Assembly (NCBI RefSeq): GCF_000264995.1
Contig: NW_006767434.1
Location: forward strand, 921,570-985,569
DNA from: Punctularia strigosozonata HHB-11173 SS5
Taxonomy: Eukaryota > Basidiomycota > Agaricomycetes > Corticiales > Punctulariaceae
Direction: 5' to 3'
Length of the DNA: 64,000 nt
Shown: piece by piece, positions 1 through 11,000 of the stretch
How positions within the stretch are numbered: position 1 is the first letter of the stretch
How the letters are laid out: each line of letters opens with the position of its first letter
Notes under the pieces: generated by a model
The model's input: the letters and a program-made list of their open reading frames with translations, nothing else
What the model was told of the DNA's origin: nothing
Databases searched by the model: none
Made by a program: the position numbers and the translations under genes

Positions 1-340
1 ACGTGGTTGCGGGATCGTCGAGCGCGTCAATCGGCGCATTAGGGGTCGATGAAGATGTCATTCAGTTCGCTATAGTGCAGGCGCTGCGTGGACAGATGCG
101 CGCTCAACAGCGCCGTCGGGAGCGAGAATTAGAGAAGAATACGCGCCGGGGAGTGTAGTCGAGGGATCGAGGCGGAGGATTACCTTGTTGGGCGAAGCGG
201 TTTCCACTTCGGGAGGGCGGATGTTACGTGCCGGTTCGGCCGAAGGCTGAGACCGAGAACTTCTTTCCTTTTCTAGCATCCGGCGCTGATGCGCCTTTTG
301 ACTGTTTGATCCTTTTGCTCCACTTCCATATGCTCAAGGG

Positions 341-380
341 CTCGCGACGAGGTATAAAAGACAAGCAGCCTCGTCGCGAG
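341..380. repeat. Perfect 12-bp hairpin with a TATA-like loop
   Basis: Arms 341-352 and 369-380 are perfect reverse complements (CTCGCGACGAGG). The 16-nt loop begins with TATAAAAG at 353-360. The structure is read directly. Promoter function is only a suggestion, because no convincing gene follows closely. Confidence 0.6.
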
Positions 381-975
381 GGCCTCACCTTTTGGTTTCG
401 TATCTTACCTCGAGTTGCTCAATCGAGACGTGAACTCTCTCTTGTTGTGCCGCTCGAGAATCTTACCGTGTGAACGCACCTTAGCCTTATTCGGCTTTGC
501 CCGCGTCACAGTAATCTCGGTAATTCCCGTCAGAGGGCGCTACCTCCGGGAGACATCAGGCTCTTACGGCGACAGCAATATGCATATGATCGTTCTCATT
601 TCAGATGTGATTCTCTACTGAACACAGGCTACAGGAGGAACAAGAATAAGGTTGTCCTTTCATGAAGACGACTTGGTGAGGCAGACTCACGTTCTACTTT
701 CGGTGCCTCCGGTTCTCTGTCATCTCTCTGGCTATACACCGTATATGCGCGCCATGCTGCGATAAACTGTGGGTCTATATAAATACGCATATGATTGGTT
801 GTTTCTGTGTTGCATTCGACACTGCTCTCATTGATCACCTTTTTGTGAATCGCAGTCGTGGTGCGGAAGCTTAAGATGGTGGATCATCATTGCTCAAGCT
901 CCGCATACTCCCTCAATTCTCCCCGTTCAGCCAATCTGCCGCATTTTCAAGCTCCTACCTTGTTGCTTAGACGTA

Positions 976-1002
976 CAAGAACTGGTTGAATACCAGTTCT
1001 TG
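976..1002. repeat. Perfect 11-bp inverted repeat, 5-nt loop
   Basis: Positions 976-986 (CAAGAACTGGT) pair exactly with 992-1002. There is no T-run after it, and no function is assigned. Confidence 0.5.
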
Positions 1003-1067
1003 CATAAACGAGTTTCTTCGTTTGGCCGATGAGAAATTTCAGAGAGCCCTCCCCCTTTCGACAGTGT

Positions 1068-1142
1068 TGCTATCGGCGACGGCGGTTACTTCGACAAGGA
1101 TCATCACTTCAACCTGGTGTTCACGGTGGCTCAACCTCTTAA
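1068..1142 (+). pseudogene. Isolated exon-like fragment
   Basis: In one plus-strand frame the translation contains IGDGGYFDKD followed by a hydrophobic stretch and ends at a good donor (AAG then GTGAGC). It resembles a short exon type seen in many Agaricomycete hypothetical proteins (recollection of family style, not a search). No joining exons can be assembled on either side. It could be a relict, part of a gene with many tiny exons, or chance. Confidence 0.2.
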
Positions 1143-1418
1143 GGTGAGCGCATACTGTACTTGAGGACTTCATTCCTCTTGGTCAAGGGTGTATTCAGCC
1201 TAGCGAAATTGTATCTGTGGGTGCTTGGAATGTTGCCAGCGAATGCAGGTGAGGAATGGCAGCAAAATTGAAAGTGAAGTGTTGGGAAGCTCAGCTTACT
1301 CCTGAGTGACCCACGCGCTGATGTCGAACTCACTGTGACATTTACAATTCTGTCTGACTATCAGGTTGCATGGACACAAACACATATATACCCTGTTCTC
1401 TACATAAAATGGACCACT

Positions 1419-2338
1419 TCATTGTGGTAGAACAGCCTTGAATCTCAATCTTGTATACATTATCGCCCAGTTGCCGTCGCTGTCCATGCAATCCACCCTA
1501 CACATGTCCTGGACCTCATACATGATCTCTTCGGCCTCCTTATTGTCTATTGCAGCCAACCACGAAGTCCTACAGAACAACCTCAGCCAATCAACCAAGG
1601 GCCCGTTAAGAGGCGTGAAGCGCGGGTTGAGGGTGATCTCAACGACCTCGAAGCCAGACGACTCCAGCAAGCGCTTATAGCTTGCTGGCGAGGGGAAATA
1701 CCATGGATCGAGCGCATCTGGATCATAGCCCCTTTTGTGCAAGACATGGTGAAGAGCAGCGCGCACGCCTACGAACAAACAAGTCGTCAGAGAGCGTTTA
1801 CATCTCCGAAGTAGTTCAGCATCGACTGACCGACGCAGTTGGTGAACCCGCCCATCTCCGCCACGAACCGGCCCCCAGGTTTGAGAACGCTCTTGGCGCT
1901 TCCCAAGACTCCGGCTGGGTCGCGCTTGCACCAGTGCAAGGCGGCATTTGAGAATACGGCGTCAAACTCCTTGGTCGTGTCCCAGTCTGGCGGGAACTGT
2001 ATGGACTGTGCGTCCGCCACTAACGCGTGCTGAAGCCCATTTGCCTTTGACTTGGCGATCTAGGTCGGAAATCAGTGCCAAATTTCGTGGTCTGCCAAGG
2101 AAGCGTCACGTACCATACTCTCGCTGCTGTCGGAGCCTACTACAAGACCTCCGGTGCCAACGGTTTTTTGGAGCTCCAGGGTTACCTCGCCACTACCGCA
2201 GCCGAAGTCAATGATCCTTTCGCCTGGCTGGGCGTCCAGGAGCGTCAAAACAGGGCTGGTGAATGCCGGCGAATAGACGAAGGAGGCGGTCTTATTGTAC
2301 GCGTCCGCGGACCAGCTGTCCTCGCCTTGAGGCGCCAT
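1419..2338 (-). CDS. Class I SAM-dependent methyltransferase
   Basis: Three exons (2338-2114, 2059-1831, 1768-1419) join in frame across introns with good GT-AG sites and give a protein of about 268 residues. Motif I is seen as IDFGCGSGE near residue 42, followed by an acidic VGSDSS strand, then AVFSNAALHWC and LKPGGRFVAEMGG, as in small-molecule methyltransferases of the trans-aconitate/UbiE type. Splicing at GTCAGT (1830) joins NCV to GVRAALHHVL, which restores the usual family sequence; the later GTAAAC donor would break it. The C-terminus (PSPASYKRLLESSGFEV) is typical of the fungal subgroup. The substrate cannot be read from sequence. A cytosolic enzyme is likely, since no signal peptide or membrane segment is seen. 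Confidence 0.85.
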
Positions 2339-3063
2339 TGTCTGCAGATCGAGCGTGAGTGGACTATAAACCTTGATCTCGTTTTGATATTTATAGTGTG
2401 GAGAGAGTGATGAGGGAACGTTGCGTTCGGCCGAAAATCCAGAAAAGCAGAGCAGCGTAAGGTGAGGTGAGATAACAGGTGGAAGACTCTCCGCTAGCTG
2501 ACTCCGTGCGGACGAATATTGTAATTAGTGCTGCTCGCGCACACAGCGGAAGTGCCTTCGGTCAGAGTGGCGGTCGGCAGATGTCAACGTTTCGGCCGAT
2601 GGTCAGGTCATAGCCTGGGAAGTGCTCAGAGGAAATACATACAGAAAGCTAGCAAGGAGAAAGTACCCGTACCTCTTCTAGTACTAGTGCTGACGAGTAC
2701 TAACACGGACGCGAATCTGCAAGTCCGATCGGCCGAGCATGACCGTAGGTGTCGTCAGACTCCAGAACGAGTCCCATGTTATTTATTGACATATGTATGA
2801 GCATGCTTGATTGCGGGCCAGAGTATAGCGACCTCTAGCGCTGATCTATGTGAGATGTCGACTGAGCATGAACGGCTGCTGTCAGCCGTGAAAACCTGAG
2901 CCAGGGGAATATCCTTTTAGGGACCGGTTTACCACGATCGCCTGGCGTTGCACTGTCGACAGTCGAACTTGAACAGTCTCCTCATCTTTGCAATCACTAT
3001 CGCCGTCCTGCACGTCTACCAATCCTAATCCACAGTCGAGAACCTGGTGTTTATGCTCTCTCT
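2339..3063. promoter_or_regulatory. Divergent intergenic region
   Basis: About 725 bp lie between the divergent starts of the methyltransferase and the Ser-rich protein. A weak TATA-like stretch (TATTTATAG, near 2389) is visible on the plus strand. Nothing else was recognised. Confidence 0.3.
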
Positions 3064-4722
3064 ATGACGTCCAAACCTTGGAATCTTGGCTGGTTCGGCC
3101 ACCGCAGGACGAAATCCGATCCATCATCTCGCAAACGCGTACGCGACTCCACGCATTCATCCAGCTCCGCCCTCTCCAAGATCAATCCATTCCACTTTCT
3201 CCGCCATCGGCGAACGAAGAGCGCTCCGGTAGATGCGCGGACTACTTTTGAGAAGAAGGGCTCGCACGCTGCGAGCGAGAACATTGCTTTGAGTAGTTCC
3301 GACGACACTATCCCGTCCTTCTGCGCCGGCAACGAACGACTTCCGAGCTATCATGCATACAAACCGCCATCTACCCAGCCCAGTCTCTTACCGGCTTTGG
3401 AAACATGCTCGTCGGGTGGCTCCGTTTTGACCGTTGCCCGCTCATCGTCTGATCACCTCGGCCTAGCCAAACCCAAAGTTGATCGCGCTACTCAGGACCA
3501 TGGACCAGTTGCTTTCAAATCGCTCGAACGCTTTTCCGATTTGAAGGCTGCCTGTATTCACATCGCGCTCTTAGAGACCCGCATCCAAGAACTCGAGTCA
3601 CGTATACCTGTGGCCTTTGAGCCCAGTGCCCTTCTAGTCGACAATCCTGCTCGCAACTCGAGTGATAGGAAACAAGAAGCGTCGCCCCAAGCCAGCCGGG
3701 AAAGGATCGTGACCTACGCGGAAGCAGGGATACAAGCGGACGCATCTGGGATCCAGACGTCGGACTCGGCACCGAGCGAAGTGAACGACAAGGACAAATA
3801 TGTCTGCTCTCTCCGGCTCACATTACACGCGAGGCGCGAAGTTCGTCATTGGAGGAAGATGTGCAAGTATTGGGAACGACGCGCGCGATCTCATGAAGTG
3901 GACTCGTCTGAGACAGCTATCATCACGCCGAGTTCTAGTGGTCTACCGGATATCGAAGAGGAGACGCTCAGCGAGGACAGGAAGAAGGCCCTCGGGGAAC
4001 TCATAGAGCGTCGCAAGCGAAGCCAGCATAGGAGGTCTTTCTCGGTAGGACGGGTCGGGCATCATAGACACAGGCCATCGATCAGCATCTCAGAGCGTCG
4101 CCGGCGGATATCTGGTCTCTCTCCCTCGCGGAACGGTGTCACATCTGCTTCTTTGCTTGCGATCGGAACGACTATGGTTTCCTTCCCGTCTTCGTCGTCT
4201 GAATTCTCTACGGCGTCAGATGCATCGATGCAGACACAGTACGGCAATGATGGCAAAAACCTAGGAGAGGGAACCACGGTGGTCTCCCTGATCCGTAAGC
4301 CCACGCCGCATCCGACCTCCATGGCAAAAGCCGTCTCCGTCTCCGCAGCTCGCAGGATCGTCCTCCCTGTCAGATCCGCGCCCTCAGAAAATTCGAACCC
4401 GGCCATGGCCCACATCGGCACTTTGTCTGCCAGCCAAAGTTCGAAAAGCGTCCGCCGCAAGACTAGTCAATCAACACTGACCGGGAAAGTGGCGCGTTCT
4501 TCATCTGTTGCTGCTTTACCCAAGAGCAAATCCAAGACACCGCCACGCACCCCGCTCAGGGACAGATCTGGAGTTTTGAATGAGAGATTCGGCAAAAATG
4601 TGGGTTATGCTCGCGTTACCCCGTGTACGGGCGAGCTGACGCATCTCTTAGACGCCAAGACATGTCACGTTCGACGCACCTACCATGCAGCGACTGCCTA
4701 CAGTGAAGGGGAGCGTGTCTAG
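3064..4722 (+). CDS. Ser/Arg-rich protein of unknown function
   Basis: A single uninterrupted frame of 552 codons starts at ATG 3064. The N-terminus carries two copies of an HRRTKSxP motif (near residues 13 and 48) in a basic Ser-rich setting, a plausible phosphorylation or 14-3-3-type site pair (inference). A short stretch near residues 160-175 (ACIHIALLETRIQELESRI) could form a coiled coil, and a basic helix follows around residues 250-270 (REVRHWRKMCKYWERR). The rest is low-complexity Ser/Thr/Pro sequence with SxxR sites, probably disordered. No enzymatic motif, signal peptide or membrane segment is seen. The lack of introns over 1.66 kb contrasts with its neighbours. It is probably a fungus-specific scaffold or regulator, but no function can be assigned. 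Confidence 0.75.
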   Translation: MTSKPWNLGWFGHRRTKSDPSSRKRVRDSTHSSSSALSKINPFHFLRHRRTKSAPVDARTTFEKKGSHAASENIALSSSDDTIPSFCAGNERLPSYHAYKPPSTQPSLLPALETCSSGGSVLTVARSSSDHLGLAKPKVDRATQDHGPVAFKSLERFSDLKAACIHIALLETRIQELESRIPVAFEPSALLVDNPARNSSDRKQEASPQASRERIVTYAEAGIQADASGIQTSDSAPSEVNDKDKYVCSLRLTLHARREVRHWRKMCKYWERRARSHEVDSSETAIITPSSSGLPDIEEETLSEDRKKALGELIERRKRSQHRRSFSVGRVGHHRHRPSISISERRRRISGLSPSRNGVTSASLLAIGTTMVSFPSSSSEFSTASDASMQTQYGNDGKNLGEGTTVVSLIRKPTPHPTSMAKAVSVSAARRIVLPVRSAPSENSNPAMAHIGTLSASQSSKSVRRKTSQSTLTGKVARSSSVAALPKSKSKTPPRTPLRDRSGVLNERFGKNVGYARVTPCTGELTHLLDAKTCHVRRTYHAATAYSEGERV

Positions 4723-5024
4723 CATTCCTCGCTCCAAAATGACCCCTTCCCACCTTCCCTCTCCGCTGGTTCGGAGCTCATACGGCGTCTCGCGCTGAAA
4801 CGCGGATCGCATTACGAATGATGAACACCTCTACACACAACCCCAGCCTCGCCTTTGGCAGCATGTTGATATTACATTACGATGACAGCTTGGACAGTCT
4901 ATATGCATAATGATACGTTACCGAGATCAATACTAGTTGAGGCATGCAATTGAACGCTACCGAAGCATTTGCGACAAAAGCTAGTTATTCACGTTTATCA
5001 CAACCAAGTCCTGGAGCTCGTCAA
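4723..5024. other. Convergent 3' intergenic region
   Basis: About 300 bp lie between two convergent stop codons. Short AT-rich stretches could serve 3' end formation; nothing else is seen. Confidence 0.3.
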
Positions 5025-7774
5025 TTATCGCCCTTTTGCAGGCTTTAAGCTGTCGATCTCTTTGAAGAAGCTCAGTGGGACAGAGGACACGGTGCGAGCA
5101 AACATTTGTGTGGTATGGACCTGGGTAACGTATGAATTAGGTACGGCACACTCCAAGATTCCGATATACACCCACAAGTTCGTTATATATTATCGCCGGA
5201 GCCTTTTTGTCCGCGAGGACAGATCCAGGATGGACCTTGACGGTCTGCGCGAAGGTTCCTATGAGCAGCGTTCTTGATCCAACAACCGAGTAGCAGCACG
5301 TACCGCTCGTCCCAGCACCTGCCTATAACTACCATCCGGCTGTAACAGTGCTGAATTCTGGACCAAACCTCGTAGCAAGCTTCGTAAGATGGGCGTATCG
5401 TCCTCGCCAAAGCTAACTTTCCAGTCTACACCCAACCGCTCGCATACACGCCTGAGCTGCTCCCGGATCGCGATCCCTTCTTTCAGAGCGCGTTCGTTCA
5501 CCCAGTGGCGCTTGCACCAATCTTTCCTGACGCCCTTGTCTTTGCTCATCGCTTTGCCTTCGCCCGGTTGTTCGGAAGAGCACAACTCGTCGTATGCTCG
5601 TACAGCATTGAGTATCGTCATATGATCACCGCTGGGGTGCATGAACGTCCTTCGAGCATCGCCGGCTGCGTCTCGCTGTGATTGGTCCGAAGGGTCCAAG
5701 AACAGCTTTGAGGTGGACGAGAGAACGGAGATAATGTCCAGGATCTCGTAGGTGCATTGATGGTCCTTGGAGGCGAGGACGATCCGGGCCAGGGTGGGTT
5801 CGAGAGGTAGTGCAGCCATATCCCTCCCTATCTTGGTGAGGGTGCGTGCTTGATCAATCGCGCCGAGTATGAAAAGAGAGTGCAAGGCTGCAGTGACTGT
5901 GATAACCACAATCAGCGAACCATATGATGAATCGTTAATCCGAGTTTCGGACTTACCCGCATCAGAATCGGGATCGTCGATGAAGGTAAGCTTCTCGAGA
6001 TCCTGATTCAGGCATTTGAGCTCGAGGACGCTTGCGGAGAGATTGCACCGCAGAATCTCGGGCTCGGACGCGAGCGGTAAGGCGTTGAAGGCAGCTTCCG
6101 TATACAGCCGAAAACATAGACCTTTTCCCTGGGCAGGTCCATGAGGTCGTATGCGGTTGGATTCAGGGAGGAGTTACCTCTCTGCCAGCGCGACCCGCGC
6201 GTTGCATGGCCGATGACTTTGAGATGTCCCGCGTTAAGAGAGTATCGAAACCTTCATTCCGAATCAGCTCAAACCCTGCGACAAAAATCATAACTCTTAC
6301 CAATCCCATTCTCGACAGCAATGTAGCGTTTCTCCTTGTGCTTCCCTGAGTCAATAACGTACTTCACGCCCGGGATGGTTAATGAGGTCTCGGCAATGTT
6401 GGTGGCGATGATACATTTTCGAGTATTAGGCGGGACAGATTCAAACATCTTGGATTGATGTGATGGAGGCAAGGAGGCGTACATGGGATATGTACGGACC
6501 TGCAGTGCGAGAAGAAATTAGTCAAGCTATAATAAATGAAGAGGACGTGGGATGCGTTACCGCCATTGTGTTATGAGGAAGTTTGTTAGCATACATGCTG
6601 ATAGACTTCTCTAAACTGTCGATATCCTCCTGTCCTTGACTTTGGCTCAGTCCAGAGGACGCGCGAACAGATTGTGTGTAATACCTGGCAAGAAGATGAG
6701 CACATCTCCCGGAGGTTGATCAACATGGATCTGGTAGAACGTGCGGAGCGCAGCGTCAACGTAGTCGGATACGCTAGTCGTCGCGTGGAAGATCTGGACG
6801 GGGTGCTGTCGACCTTTGACGTAAACAATTTTGGCGCTTTGGGTGCGTCAAAACAGGAAGCTTCAGGTAACGCGGACTGTGGGCGCACTTATCGAAGAAT
6901 TTGCTGAATTTCTCGGCATCCAGAGTTGCGCTCATTATCACCACTTTCAGAGGATTAAGTTTCGATGCGGCGCCTTTGCCTTTCCGGTCGGTAGGAGTAT
7001 TCCTTTGTACGAGAATTTTCTTCAAATTTGTAAGCAGTAGATCCGTCCGCAACGTCCGCTCATGTGCCTCGTCGACGATTATCACGCTGTATCGTGACAG
7101 AAGCGGGTCGGATAGCATTTCACGAACAAGCATTCCATCCGTGATGTACTTGATCCTCGTATCTTCGCTGGCCTTTTCATCGAACCGCACTGAGTACCCG
7201 ACAAGCTTTCCCACTGTCGATTGTTGCTCGAGGGCGACACGAACAGCAAGCGAGGTGGCTGCGATACGGCGCGGCTGCGTGACTCCAATAATGCCTGAGG
7301 GAGCCACATCACTTTCTAGAATATATTGAGGAATTTCTGAGAGCATGGGTGAGGACATTGCAGTTGCCTGTAAGGAGGAGCGTACGGGTAGTTTTGCCGG
7401 AACCGGTCTCGCCGAGAAGTATGATGACATCTCGAGATGAAACCTCATGAACGAGCGCCTCCCTTCCTGCAACGCTGTTGGCTGGTACCGCGGTTGACAC
7501 GTCCGGGGATAGACGAGAATTACTCACCTGCTGCTATGGGGAGCTGTGCTCGCCGCGCCGCCAGGGTGTCTTGCCTCGTCCGTATATGCTTGGCTTTCTT
7601 CTTGAGTGGCATGTCCACGCTCCTTCCGTTGGATGACCTGCCATCGACACCGTTGGGCATCGAGTGATCGTCCGGCATATCCATCCAAGCCGGGCCACGC
7701 TTCAGGATCTTGGATTTTGGCGTGCCATTGGCATGGACCATTTTGCTGGTTTGTATCGTAGCCCCGATAGACAT
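5025..7774 (-). CDS. DEAH-box ATP-dependent RNA helicase (Dhr2/DHX33-like)
   Basis: A multi-exon gene with every superfamily-2 DEAH motif: GETGSGKT (I), TQPRR (Ia), TDGML (Ib), DEAH (II), SAT (III), TNIAETSLT (V) and QRAGRAGR (VI). Winged-helix/ratchet and OB-fold sequence follows. Introns supported by frame include 7467-7527, 7337-7385 (joining GSGKTT to QIPQYILES), 5259-5332 and 5121-5175. The last two matter: a first in-frame stop at 5259 lies inside an intron, and splicing restores the family C-terminus QPDG-TFAQTVKVHPGS...YNEL-VHTTQMFA, ending at the TAA at 5025. The start is at 7774, with a second ATG at 7741. The basic N-terminus (PLKKKAKH) fits a nuclear or nucleolar role. Dhr2/DHX33 (ribosome biogenesis) is my best subfamily guess from the short N-terminus and C-terminal pattern. 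A spliceosomal DEAH protein is less likely. Confidence 0.88.
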
Positions 7775-8045
7775 GAGCTATTTCAGACGCGCAGGCACCG
7801 GCCAGCACAGTGTCTTTGGAGGACTCCAGCCAAGTCAATCCCTGAAGTCAGAGGTTATGCGAAGAGTAAAAGTCCGAAAATTCAGGATCTGGGGGCGAGA
7901 GATATCACGTGATCCCACTTCTCCTTGCTCCGGTGCCGCGTTCGCGAATCGCGCGTCCCGTAGCGAGCGCGTCCAGTGCCAGCCAGGGCACCTCTATTCA
8001 ACCCTTCTAACCTATTTTCGTACGGCTGAGGCTGTAACTCTGAAC
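7775..8045. promoter_or_regulatory. Shared divergent promoter, helicase and Scc2-like gene
   Basis: The two start codons are about 271 bp apart on opposite strands, so the promoters must overlap or be shared. A CACGTG-like core (TATCACGTGATC, near 7904) lies in the region and is an E-box-type palindrome. No clear TATA box is seen. Confidence 0.4.
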
Positions 8046-11000
8046 ATGTCTGGCAGATATCCTCCGCAAGGCGGCTACGACTATCCGCAAGGTGTTCCTA
8101 TATCGAACAGGAACGGTCATGCAAGCTATGCGCAAGATGCCGTGCAAGACGCCCAGAGACTACACGCAATGTATCCGCCGGTATCTAGCACACCTACTAC
8201 TCACGGTTAGTGCGGGAAATTGAACAACGAGCGCGCGCATATACTCATGCTCCTCGAAAGTTGCGAGGCATCTGAGTAGTTTGACGATCACGGCCAACCC
8301 TCCGTCCTATGTTCAACCCAGCTATTATGCCGCTCCTTCATACGATCAGGGGTCTTCGTATCAATACCAGAATGGCGCATATAGTCACGCGCAGCCATAT
8401 TCGAACGAGTTGAGCTATCTCGCCACACACGATGGTCAAGGACCAGGTGGAGGATACTGGAAAGAGACCAGGGATGACGCATTGCGGCTCCTCGGGAATC
8501 AGGGACCATCGTGCGTCTATGCCACTCTCTCTGATACCGTAGTTAACAGGCTGTTCGAATATGGCCATCTCAGGTCTCAGTCCTCTGCCAAGTATTGGAC
8601 GCCTGGTCCATCATCGTCTTCGCATGGCTATCAACCTAATGCCTTCGCCTCGTCAATATACCAACACACTGCGCCAGCTTCCTCATACCCTACGCCGCCA
8701 CCTTCCTCTATGTACTCTTCCTCTTCGTCCCTTGCGGGAGCTCTTGGTGATCCCGCGCCGAACCCAGCCCCCCGGCCGCATGCGACCCAAGGACCAATTT
8801 ACCAACCCCAGCAGTCATCAGCTTTCTTCGATGACTTTGTCAAGGAGACGAAACAGAGGATGGACGCGGGACGGTCATCCGCCAGTAACGGGAACCGTTC
8901 ACCGATTAAGATCAATCAGACCCAGCCACTGCCTACCGTGTCGGTACCTAGGACGCCTTCGTCTTCTGCGTCACGAAACCGTGCCTCCCACCTTCAACAT
9001 GAAGTTTACGCTCAACCGTCAGGCTCCGTTGCGCCAGCGTGGGCATCGCCTGACCCGCTTGCTCTAGGCTCAGCTGGCGTCCACACTCCGCAAAAACGCA
9101 AAGCTGAACAACCCTTGGAATCCCCCTCCATCAAGCGCATCTCGTCATCCACGAGTCTCCCCAGGCCCTCTGCATATGTGGAGGTGCCCGTCAAACCCTC
9201 GTCTGTCAACGGGGCATCATCCAAGCCTCCATTAACCACCTCGACGTTGAATACTCCTTCCCGATATGGACGCTCTGGATCGACGCCCAGCAATGGAGGC
9301 GGTCGTATGCGGGTTGTGGTCGAGCTCCCGCCTTCTAGACATAAGGGAAAGCACCTGATGAAACCTTCCTCCATATCACAACGCGATAATGACGCCCGTA
9401 TTCATGATGTGGTTGTTACGCCTATGACAAAGTCTAAGACGGCGGCCAAGACAGGGTCTCCGATGGTAGTCGACGACGACGGAGAAGATCTGGGTGGTTA
9501 TGACCAAGACGACCAGCTTCCCACTCCTAGCAGGCGCCCTCCCCATAATAGGCTCGAAGTTGTCCTCACCACGAGCCGACGCACCGGCGATCGCGATGAA
9601 CGAGGTGGGCTTTCTATCTCTATGCTGCTCGTCGATCGCTAGTTGCTGAAGGATAATTTACTAGCACCCGTAGACAAGCTTACTTCACTCCTTGAGGATA
9701 TCTTCGAAGCTGAGGACTGCCTACCAGCCGACATCTCGGTCTCGGATCTACCGTCAGACTGGTTCTCGCCCCTGTCTGCTGATCCCTCCAAACCTTATCT
9801 TGCCCCGCACATCGTTCGCAAGTTGACCAAGTACATCAGCCAAGTAGCCCATCCAAACAAGCGCGCCAGACTCGCGGAGAACTATGTCGGGAGCCCCATC
9901 AAGGCAAAAGGCGGGATATCGGACGTGGATTCCACTCTCCTAGCGAGGGTCCTGGGGATACTCAAGCGCAGTGTGAAGGCTGGAGAGGACCTCGAGCCGC
10001 TAGGAGGGCCTATTGCTTCTGGTTCAAACACCCGTACCGCCGCCGGTGTGAGCCCCACTAAATCGAGAAAAGGGACGAAGAAGAAACCTGCATCTAGCAA
10101 TAGAGCGAAATCTGGCTCACCAGAAGGAGACGGTGAAGCCAACGGCGATGCTTGCAGGACGGAAGGCGCAAGAGAGGACGAAGTTGCTTTGGAGGCAACT
10201 GAGGAAGACCTTGACAGGCTTACGAGGGCGTTAGAGGTTGCGAAGGACAGCGTTGCCGCAGCTGATTGCTGTCTCTCGTTGCTCGGCAGTGGAAGACTGA
10301 ACAAGCAGCTGTACACGGAGGATCTCATCGCCTCCTGCTTCGAAACGGTCAAAACTCAGCTCACGAAACTCGTATATCCCTTCGTGGAGGCCTCATTCGA
10401 TACACAAAGCATCCTTCGTAATCCCATCCTTCACCACCTCACGCTGACGTCTTCCGCGCTCTCCAAGTCACACAGGCGGCAACTAGCCGAAGCATTTCAA
10501 GCTGTCGCTGCTGCCCTTCCACGTATTACCGACCTCGTATCCCTCGACGCTGTGACGCTCAGCGAGAGCCTGATTATTCAAGCGGTTTACATTGCCATCG
10601 GGCCATTCTTTGTAGCCGATGGTGGTGACGGAGATACGAAGGGGAAGAAGGACAACGTCGTGCTGCATACTCTAGGAAACAGCGCAATGCGTGGTTTAAG
10701 GCTCGATGCGCTCTCGCTCATTCGAAGCGTAAGCAACTTCATGCACGTGCAATAGTCGCGACAATGACATCTGCACCTCACAGATTTTCGCAAATCACGG
10801 TGATCAAAGGAAGTGGATCATCGAAGAGATCCTCGGTTCATTAATCAAACTCTCGGACACCAAACAGAAGGCTGGGCAATTCCGGTGAAGCCTCTGAAAT
10901 ATTTCACCCCATGAATCTGTCCTGACGTAATTCGCTCATCAGTTTGCGCGACGGCAGGTCGATTCGGACTGTTTCCGCTTTGTTGCTCCAGCTAGTCCAG

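Larger units (their letters stand above)
1..1418. other. No complete gene recognised
   Basis: No full gene can be supported. The stretch holds a hairpin with a TATA-like loop (341-380), a second perfect hairpin (976-1002) and one exon-like stretch near 1068-1142. All short open frames here lack recognisable motifs. Confidence 0.5.

Noticed and set aside
9640-9642. In-frame TAG splitting the cohesin-loader frame
   Set aside because: It falls in a 69-nt intron with good borders; splicing restores [17 protein letters not shown], the expected family sequence.
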